Source: UBA9732 sp963649615
GTDB lineage: Bacteria; Spirochaetota; Spirochaetia; Sphaerochaetales; Sphaerochaetaceae
Direction of reading: 5' to 3'
DNA length: 9,748 bases
NCBI GenBank assembly: GCA_963649615.1
Contig: CAVJIN010000052.1
Coordinates: 1 to 9,748 of the forward strand
Below are positions 4,765-9,748 of this stretch, one piece after another (within the stretch, counting starts at the first letter, position 1; each line of letters opens with the position of its first letter). The position numbers and the translations under genes are program-made. The notes under the pieces are model-generated. The model did no database searches, was not told the origin of the DNA, and worked only from the letters and a program-made list of their open reading frames with translations.

Positions 4765-6011
4765 GCACTTTCCTCCCGTCCTACAATTTCATCGTATGTG
4801 TATTCTTTGCTGTCTCTGATAACCTTGATACCCTCTGACGAGCCGACCTTCTCTTTATAGCGGTTGACAATTACATCCGCGTACTTTTCATCAAGTTCCA
4901 TAGTGAAGCACTTTCTGTCTGTCTCCTCACATGCAATGAGTGTTGAACCTGAACCGCCGAACGGATCTAAAACAATAGTTCCTGTCATTGATGAGTTCTG
5001 AATCGGGTATGCGATAAGAGGAATCGGCTTCATTGTTGGATGATCCGAGTTCTTCTTTGTCTTCTCAAACTCCCATATGGTTGTCTCTTTTCTTCCAGTA
5101 AACCACTCGTGTTTACCTCCCTGCTTCCAACCATATAGCACCGGTTCGTGCTGCCACTGGTATGGACTTCTTCCGAGAACAAGAGAAGGCTTTTTCCAGA
5201 TACAGCAACCGGAGAGATAAAATCCTGCCTCTTTGAATGCAGAACGGAAGTTAAGACCTTCTGTATCTGCGTGGAAAACATATATCGAAGCATCGTCAGC
5301 CATGACTTTGTGCATATTGGAAAAGGCATCAAGAAGGAATTGGTGGAACTTTGAGTCTTCAAGACTGTCGTTCTGTATCTTACCAGCCTTCCCTTCGTAG
5401 TTAACGTTATAAGGGGGATCGGTAACAGTGAGGTTTGCTTTGTTGCCGTCCATGAGTCTGTCGATGTCCTCGGCCTTTGTAGAATCCCCTACAAGAAGTC
5501 TGTGCTTACCAAGAATCCACAAGTCCCCAGTCTTTGAGAACACCGGTTTCTCAAGCTCCTCATCAACATCAAAGTCATCCTCTTGTACATCATCAATACG
5601 AAGAAGAGACTCAAGTTCATCTGCATCAAAACCCGTTAGAGACACGTCAAAGCCCATGCCTTGCAAGTCTTCAATTTCAAGCTTTAACAGTTCTTCGTCC
5701 CAACCAGCGTCCAAAGCTGTACGGTTATCTGCAAGAATGTATGCTTTTTTCTGTGCATCTGTCATATGCTCAACAAATACACATGGAACTTCCTTATACC
5801 CTTCAGCTTTGGCAGCGGAAATTCTGCCATGGCCGACAAGTATATTGAAGTTCTTGTCTATAATCGCAGGGCTAACAAATCCAAACTCCCTAAGCGAGGC
5901 CCTAAGCTTGTTTATCTGCTCTGGGCTATGGGTACGTGCATTGTTGATGTATGGAATCAACTTGTCTATATCCACAAGCTGAAACTCTGTAGTAGTTGTC
6001 TTTTCGTTCAT
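4761..6011 (-). CDS. ParB-like domain / beta-class DNA methyltransferase fusion, 416 aa
   Basis: A two-domain phage DNA methyltransferase. Residues about 10-100 are a ParB/Srx-like nuclease-fold domain with the GHGR motif (60-63) and an ADNR motif (94-97). Residues about 160-395 are an N6-adenine/N4-cytosine methyltransferase. The catalytic DPPY (198-201) comes first and the SAM-binding FGGSGS (351-356) near the C-terminus, which is the beta-class order. HPTMKP (324-329) precedes the SAM site, as in this family, and the target-recognition region lies between. DPPY favours N6-adenine. The ATG at 6009-6011 overlaps the SAM synthetase stop (ATGA) and is preferred over a GTG five codons upstream. 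No partner endonuclease is present, so this is an orphan phage methyltransferase, probably for evading restriction or marking packaged DNA. Confidence 0.9.
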   Translation of the reverse strand: MNEKTTTTEFQLVDIDKLIPYINNARTHSPEQINKLRASLREFGFVSPAIIDKNFNILVGHGRISAAKAEGYKEVPCVFVEHMTDAQKKAYILADNRTALDAGWDEELLKLEIEDLQGMGFDVSLTGFDADELESLLRIDDVQEDDFDVDEELEKPVFSKTGDLWILGKHRLLVGDSTKAEDIDRLMDGNKANLTVTDPPYNVNYEGKAGKIQNDSLEDSKFHQFLLDAFSNMHKVMADDASIYVFHADTEGLNFRSAFKEAGFYLSGCCIWKKPSLVLGRSPYQWQHEPVLYGWKQGGKHEWFTGRKETTIWEFEKTKKNSDHPTMKPIPLIAYPIQNSSMTGTIVLDPFGGSGSTLIACEETDRKCFTMELDEKYADVIVNRYKEKVGSSEGIKVIRDSKEYTYDEIVGREESA

Positions 6012-6796
6012 CTCACAAGCCCCCACTCTGCAAACTTTTCAAAGCCACCGATTGTTTTTATGTACTGCCTTGCAATCTCAACAATCTCTGAATATGGCTT
6101 TCCATCAACGTACTCGTCTCCAATGGCACAGCTAAGCTCTACAACCTGTCCAGTTTTTTGAGCCTTAAGAAATGCATAGATATTTACAGAAACATCGGCC
6201 TTGGATAAGTCTTTGCCATGAAGGCCTCCTCCTGTGGCACTTTGAGCCATATCAGATCCAAGTTTGCGGTTAACTGCTCCAGTATCGACATCACTTCCGC
6301 CAGTCCAATATCCAAGAGGATTAATCTCAGCTGTCTGCCAAAATTCTCTAAGCTGTTCTTCTGTGGTGTTGCTATGACAAATTACAATCCTGTTTCCGTC
6401 TGCTATGTACTTTCCGTCATAGGGATACTTCTTGTAGATAGCCTGGGCTAAAAGTGTTAGATTCTTTTCTTCTTCTGTAAGCGGTACACCCTTGAAGATT
6501 CCATTATCGCCACATCTGATTGCACCCTTTTGGTTGTCTGCCAAATGTTTGTCTTGCGGAACAATGGTAACAGATGTACATATAGGCCCTGCTATGCGTT
6601 CTACAATCTTCTGAATTTCTGTCACAGCAAGGTCAGCACTGGTTTCAATTATCACATAACACTTTCCATGACCCAAAAGTACCTCTACTGCAATCTTTGG
6701 GTTTTCTTCTTTTGTATAAGCCAAATCTACTATTGCTCCGGCTATGACATCTGCGATTTTATCGACATGTTTAGGTGTACATTTTTCAAAACTCAT
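6008..6796 (-). CDS. metK: Compact S-adenosylmethionine synthetase (MetK-like), 262 aa
   Basis: Makes S-adenosylmethionine from ATP and methionine. At 262 residues it is about 120 shorter than cellular MetK (about 384). Hand alignment to E. coli MetK keeps nearly all active-site positions: H10, D12, K13 (HPDK region, Pro replaced by Val), E38, E51, D97 in GDNG, D127 and K129 in DGK, D171, R177-K178, and K195, K199, D201 in GKDLSKAD. The missing residues fall in loops between the motifs and in the C-terminal domain. The start overlaps the cytosine methyltransferase by 11 bases and the stop overlaps the next methyltransferase, so it sits coupled between two SAM users. The likely role is to supply SAM for phage DNA methylation. 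Activity is inferred from the residues; a regulatory, non-catalytic paralogue is less likely. Confidence 0.88.
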   Translation of the reverse strand: MSFEKCTPKHVDKIADVIAGAIVDLAYTKEENPKIAVEVLLGHGKCYVIIETSADLAVTEIQKIVERIAGPICTSVTIVPQDKHLADNQKGAIRCGDNGIFKGVPLTEEEKNLTLLAQAIYKKYPYDGKYIADGNRIVICHSNTTEEQLREFWQTAEINPLGYWTGGSDVDTGAVNRKLGSDMAQSATGGGLHGKDLSKADVSVNIYAFLKAQKTGQVVELSCAIGDEYVDGKPYSEIVEIARQYIKTIGGFEKFAEWGLVR

Positions 6797-8336
6797 TCTT
6801 TTTTTCTCCTTTTGTTGCCCAGAAGGCTATTCCTCCTAGGACGTAAACTACTATGGGCAACGAAACTCCATTGCCCCACATGGAATACTCAGCACTATCG
6901 CTGTATGGATTTCTAAGCCACTTGATAATCTGATTGTCTGTTTTAGGTCTCTCGCTTTTACCAGTAACCCTGGCATTTTCAAGAAACACCTTTTTCCAGA
7001 ACTCAAGCTCCTCTTCCGTTGGATTTTCTATTGCCAAATCCTTTGTCCACCAATCTGGAAAGCCCTGTAGTCTTGCACACTCTGTAGGAGTAAGACGTCT
7101 GACTATGTAGCTTTGTGGTTCTCCGTCATTTACAATCGGCGGGTCTTTGTAGTCAGTGGCAACAAGAGTTTCTGCTTTCTCTTTTAGTCCCTTAGTGAAA
7201 AACGAGTTCTTACTTGCACTGTAATGAACTCCAACAGCACCCGGGCCTGTAGACAAAAGCGTCTGAGCCTTTTCTTTCTCAATTTGAAAAGAGAAGTTGC
7301 TACCATATGCTTGATTTACAGCAGTACGACTTATGCCGTAACTGGGTTCTTTTGCTTTCTGAACCACAGCAACACCACCTTGGTTTGAATCTGGATTGTT
7401 TCCACCAGTATCCAAACATCGTGATATTACAGTCTCATAGCAGTTGGCTCTCTTGTTTCTTGTGTTCTCGCTTGTGAACCTCACATCAAATGCTGGAGAG
7501 TTAATTACAAGAGGCTGATTATTTCCACCGGTTCCATAGCTTTGTGTAACAGTATCGGCAACTTCTATCGGGCCCTTATACCTTGAATCCTGTGCATGTG
7601 ATGAAAACATCAAGCTACTTTGCTTTGGTTCTCTAGTGCAATTCTCAAAACTTCCGGAAGTGCCTTTCCCCTGGCTTTGGCTCTCTTTAGAATCCCAAGG
7701 CAAGCCCTCGGACTCAAATAATACCTTTGGGGCACATTGTCCTCTAAAATCTGCGACAAGGTAGATTCTCTTACGTCTTTGGGGGACTCCCCAGTATTGG
7801 GCATCGAATACTCTCCATGCAAGAGAGAAACTATCCTCCATGATAAATCCACATCGTTGCCATTTCTCAGGTTTAGGTATATGCACTCTGTTGTACTTAA
7901 CATTACAAATCTCCTCAATTACTGTTCTAAAGTCTTCACCTTTATTTGAAGAAAAAGCCCCAGTTACGTTCTCCCAACAAATAAAGCGTGGGTAGATATT
8001 GTTTGTTGCCTTTCTCATCTCTTTGACAACTCTTATTGCTTCATGAAAAAGTCCGCTACGACTGCCATCTAAGCCTTTTCTTCTACCGGCTACAGAAAGA
8101 TCCTGACAAGGCGAGCCGAAGGTTATTATGTCAACTGGAGGTATTTCTGAGCCTTTAAGAGTGGAAATATCACCATAATGCTTTACTTCTGGAAACCTCT
8201 TTGTAGTTACCAAAATTGGATATGGTGCAACCTCGCAGTTCCATATGGGCTCTATCCCGCAAAGAGAACCTCCCAATTCAAAGCCACCTGAGCCGGAAAA
8301 TAAGCTTCCGAGCTTTAGTTGTTTGTTTTCATTCAT
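6786..8336 (-). CDS. C5-cytosine DNA methyltransferase, 516 aa
   Basis: Transfers a methyl group from SAM to C5 of cytosine. Motifs in order: I, LFSGSGGFE (12-20); IV, GSPCQDLS (74-81), with catalytic C77; VI, WENV (121-124); VIII, PQRRKRIYLV (185-194); IX, RRLTPTEC and LQGFPDWW (413-430); X, GNGVS (488-492). The long insert at about 200-410 is the target-recognition region and contains repeated Gly/Asn-rich and KEKA-T-L segments. It is longer than in minimal bacterial enzymes but common in phage ones. The start is the ATG at 8334-8336, one base after the terS stop and preceded by AAGGAAAA; a longer frame to 8399 would overlap terS. Its end overlaps the SAM synthetase. No endonuclease partner is seen. 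Target sequence unknown. Confidence 0.93.
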   Translation of the reverse strand: MNENKQLKLGSLFSGSGGFELGGSLCGIEPIWNCEVAPYPILVTTKRFPEVKHYGDISTLKGSEIPPVDIITFGSPCQDLSVAGRRKGLDGSRSGLFHEAIRVVKEMRKATNNIYPRFICWENVTGAFSSNKGEDFRTVIEEICNVKYNRVHIPKPEKWQRCGFIMEDSFSLAWRVFDAQYWGVPQRRKRIYLVADFRGQCAPKVLFESEGLPWDSKESQSQGKGTSGSFENCTREPKQSSLMFSSHAQDSRYKGPIEVADTVTQSYGTGGNNQPLVINSPAFDVRFTSENTRNKRANCYETVISRCLDTGGNNPDSNQGGVAVVQKAKEPSYGISRTAVNQAYGSNFSFQIEKEKAQTLLSTGPGAVGVHYSASKNSFFTKGLKEKAETLVATDYKDPPIVNDGEPQSYIVRRLTPTECARLQGFPDWWTKDLAIENPTEEELEFWKKVFLENARVTGKSERPKTDNQIIKWLRNPYSDSAEYSMWGNGVSLPIVVYVLGGIAFWATKGEKKNEF

Positions 8337-8337
8337 C

Positions 8338-8877
8338 TTATTTTCCTTGGCTCGAGAGGAGCCTTTCCATGAAATCGTCATGTGGTGTAACACTTCCATA
8401 CTCCACAGAGCAGTTGTCCCTCACCACTTGGTATATCTGATACCAGTCCGCATTCATCTGTTTTGCAAATTCCCTTGCCATAGACACGAAAGGCGATGCA
8501 ATTGCAGCACCGGTTGTTGGATGCTTTGCTAAAAATCCAAACTCACTTATTGCTTTTTGGCACTGAATCCAACGAGCTGTGTTCATCGCGTACTGTTCTA
8601 TTTGCTGACGGCTTACTAGCTTTTCACATCCACGAGCCTTAAGCCACAAATATGTTTCCTTGTAGATTTCAGTAGCCTTCAGCTTTTCTCCACCTTTTTG
8701 CTCTTGCGATAGGTAGTCCTTTGGTGCTGGCACATCTTCGCCTATCATTTCTATAGGCTCTGGTAGTACCATGGCTTTGTCAGATTTCCCTTCTCGTATC
8801 TTATCTGTCAGAGTTTTTTTAGGTTTTGGACCTGTATTTGGTCTTGCACCACCTCTAATTGTTCCGTCTTTTGACAC
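8338..8877 (-). CDS. terS: Phage terminase small subunit, P27 family, 179 aa
   Basis: The small terminase subunit recognises the packaging site on phage DNA and loads the large subunit. The N-terminus (GTIRGGARPNTGPKPKK from about residue 5) is the basic, Gly/Pro-rich tail typical of P27-type small subunits. It is followed by a linker and a helical region from about 65 on. That region includes ARGCEKLVSRQQIEQYA and a C-terminal segment resembling the P27 oligomerisation domain. I choose the GTG at 8875-8877 because GGAG lies six bases upstream; a TTG four codons earlier would overlap that site. It is the first gene of the coupled minus-strand operon; the DNA methyltransferase follows one base later. 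Family call from pattern recognition, supported by terL in the same element. Confidence 0.82.
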   Translation of the reverse strand: MSKDGTIRGGARPNTGPKPKKTLTDKIREGKSDKAMVLPEPIEMIGEDVPAPKDYLSQEQKGGEKLKATEIYKETYLWLKARGCEKLVSRQQIEQYAMNTARWIQCQKAISEFGFLAKHPTTGAAIASPFVSMAREFAKQMNADWYQIYQVVRDNCSVEYGSVTPHDDFMERLLSSQGK

Positions 8878-8905
8878 GTTTTTCTCCAATTTTTATATTT
8901 CTTCA

Positions 8906-8924
8906 TCCGCGTCAAATTTGCGGA
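8906..8924 (-). promoter_or_regulatory. Hairpin in the terS leader
   Basis: TCCGC (8906-8910) and GCGGA (8920-8924) form a perfect 5-bp inverted repeat with a 9-nt AT-rich loop, about 30 bases ahead of the terS start. There is no U-tract, so it is not a terminator. It could be a protein-binding site or leader structure. Confidence 0.35.
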
Positions 8925-8963
8925 ACTTTATTTACTACAATGAGTTATTTAATTTTGAGTTAA

Positions 8964-9061
8964 GGGTGGTTATATACCCCTTTGAATACGAATTTTTGTG
9001 CGTGCGCCTGCCACCACGGTGTAAAGCCTTATGCCACAAGGATTTATACCACCCCCTACCC
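8964..9061. other. Candidate packaging (cos) region between terS and the toxin-antitoxin pair
   Basis: An imperfect inverted repeat, GGGTGGTTATATA (8964-8976) against TTATACCACCCC (9044-9055), flanks a GC-rich patch in otherwise AT-rich DNA. The patch contains GTGCGTGCGCCTG and the near-palindrome CACCACGGTG. Packaging sites of cos phages usually lie just ahead of terS and carry inverted and GC-rich elements, so this is the best candidate here. The same segment could instead hold the divergent promoters. Low confidence without a mapped virion end. Confidence 0.35.
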
Positions 9062-9065
9062 ATTT

Positions 9066-9095
9066 TGTATTGCTAGTATATGTACAATGTATTGC
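9066..9095 (+). promoter_or_regulatory. Possible operator/promoter of the toxin-antitoxin operon
   Basis: The octamer TGTATTGC occurs twice (9066-9073 and 9088-9095), 22 bases apart, about two helical turns. TTGTA (9065-9069) is also inverted as TACAA (9083-9087). RelB-type antitoxins bind such repeats to repress their own operon. TGCTAGTAT and TACAAT are -10-like, but no good -35 is seen. It lies 44-73 bases ahead of the antitoxin ATG. Confidence 0.4.
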
Positions 9096-9138
9096 TTTTT
9101 ATCCATTCATCCATTATCTTGTAGTTGAGGTGATTATT

Positions 9139-9435
9139 ATGAGAACAGCAACAACACCAAAGACATCAACAACAAGCATGACGGTAAGACTGGACAGCTC
9201 TGTCAAGAAACAAGCTCAAGAGATTTACTCAGAGCTTGGAATAGATATGACAACTGCAATCAATGTGTTCCTTCGCCAGTCAATCAGAAGCAAAGGTTTT
9301 CCATTTGACGTAAATCTTGAGATGCCAAACAAAACCACCCTCAAGGCTATGGAACAAACTCAGAAAGGCGAGGATATGCATGGGCCTTTCTACTCTGTAG
9401 AAGAGCTCATGGAGTCCCTCAATGCTGACGATTAA
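9139..9435 (+). CDS. Type II antitoxin, RelB/DinJ family, 98 aa
   Basis: The antitoxin neutralises the downstream YafQ-like toxin and represses the shared operon. The N-terminal part (about 13-55) is a ribbon-helix-helix DNA-binding domain: a strand TSMTVRLDSS, then helices with KKQAQEIYSELGIDMTTAIN and VFLRQSIRSKGFPF. This pattern is diagnostic for RelB/DinJ. The C-terminal part (about 65-98), acidic with FYSVEELMESL, would wrap the toxin. The start ATG at 9139 follows GAGGTGATTATT, a good ribosome binding site; upstream codons to 9031 lack one. It overlaps the toxin gene by 14 bases. It is transcribed away from terS, so it has its own promoter and may be a stabilising passenger gene. Confidence 0.92.
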   Translation: MRTATTPKTSTTSMTVRLDSSVKKQAQEIYSELGIDMTTAINVFLRQSIRSKGFPFDVNLEMPNKTTLKAMEQTQKGEDMHGPFYSVEELMESLNADD

Positions 9436-9700
9436 GTACAACACTCAATTCAAGAAAGACTATAAAAAGGCAGTCAAACGAGGACTGGATATTAAGGAAC
9501 TTGAAAATGTAATCTTCCTTCTTGCAACACAGCAAAATCTTCCGGACAAGTTCAAAGACCATGCACTTAATGATTCAAGAAACTACAAAGGAATGAGGGA
9601 GTGCCACATAGAAAGCGACTGGCTTTTGGTCTACCAGATAGTAAAATCCCAATTGCTACTGAACCTTGTAAGAACAGGCTCTCATTCCGATTTGTTCTGA
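9422..9700 (+). CDS. Type II toxin, YafQ family mRNA endonuclease, 92 aa
   Basis: A RelE-superfamily toxin that cuts mRNA on the ribosome. Residues matching the E. coli YafQ active site are all present: H47 (KDHAL), H62, D66-W67, R84, H88 and the C-terminal F92. Size (92 aa) is exactly typical. The N-terminal helices (about 9-36, KKDYKKAVKRG and ELENVIFLLA) are the usual YafQ hairpin. The ATG at 9422 overlaps the antitoxin end by 14 bases in another frame, so translation is coupled and the antitoxin leads. It appears intact and should be active when the antitoxin is lost. Confidence 0.93.
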   Translation: MLTIKYNTQFKKDYKKAVKRGLDIKELENVIFLLATQQNLPDKFKDHALNDSRNYKGMRECHIESDWLLVYQIVKSQLLLNLVRTGSHSDLF

Positions 9701-9710
9701 CGACCAAATC

Positions 9711-9735
9711 TAGAGCCCTCAAGAATGCTTTTTTT
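9711..9735 (+). terminator. Weak terminator candidate after the toxin gene
   Basis: AGAGC (9712-9716) can pair with GCTTT (9727-9731, one G-U pair) over a 10-nt loop, and the arm runs into a run of seven T (9729-9735). A second inverted pair, ACCAAA (9703-9708) and TTTGGT (9733-9738), overlaps it. The stem is short, so this is tentative. Confidence 0.3.
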
Positions 9736-9748
9736 GGTATGACATGAT

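Noticed and set aside
5428..5982. A 184-codon open frame on the plus strand, and other long plus-strand frames between 1 and 8900
   Set aside because: They lie opposite strong minus-strand genes with recognised domains, have Ser/Cys-rich low-complexity translations and no convincing ribosome binding sites.
4761..8336. A complete restriction-modification system
   Set aside because: Two methyltransferases are present but no endonuclease gene lies between or beside them within the window.
9703..9738. The ACCAAA/TTTGGT pair as a prophage attachment site
   Set aside because: Only six bases with a long loop, no integrase or tRNA gene nearby, and a weak terminator explains the T-run as well.

Overview
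This window is part of a tailed-phage (prophage) genome. Almost everything reads on the minus strand, from a small terminase subunit near the right end to the first 178 codons of a large terminase subunit that runs off the left edge. Base composition is moderately AT-rich. Many small genes (DUF5049, DUF4314, amidoligase and cyclotransferase types) are, as I recall the families, typical of mobile elements of clostridia and relatives. However, the lysis block has an overlapping inner-membrane and lipoprotein spanin pair, which makes sense only in a host with an outer membrane. I infer a low-GC anaerobic diderm such as a Treponema or a Negativicute; the sequence alone does not settle which.

Layout in minus-strand transcription order, right to left: a leader with a GC-rich patch and inverted repeats (cos candidate, 8964-9061); terS (8877-8338); a C5-cytosine DNA methyltransferase; an unusually short S-adenosylmethionine synthetase; a ParB-domain/adenine-type DNA methyltransferase fusion; two small membrane proteins, the second a holin candidate; an i-spanin with an o-spanin overlapping it out of frame. 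Neighbours in this block overlap or lie within a few bases, so it looks like one translationally coupled operon. Next comes a set of short transcription units, three of one gene and one of three: a DUF4314 gene; amidoligase, gamma-glutamylcyclotransferase and DUF5049; a 155-aa gene; a 64-aa gene. Each unit is preceded by a copy of the same roughly 65-bp intergenic repeat, which carries an extended -10 promoter motif and a ribosome binding site. A terminator-like hairpin precedes terL.

Together, about 7.8 kb of modification, lysis and metabolic cargo sits between the two terminase subunits, which are usually adjacent. The methyltransferases and the compact SAM synthetase form a self-supplied DNA-modification module, plausibly against host restriction. 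The amidoligase and cyclotransferase form a module that could make and break an amide bond on an unknown substrate.

At the right edge, on the plus strand and diverging from terS, is a complete RelB/DinJ-YafQ type II toxin-antitoxin pair. No rRNA, tRNA, CRISPR array, integrase or insertion sequence was seen. No gene-free stretch exceeds 300 bases; the longest (8878-9138) holds the cos candidate and the divergent leader sequences.
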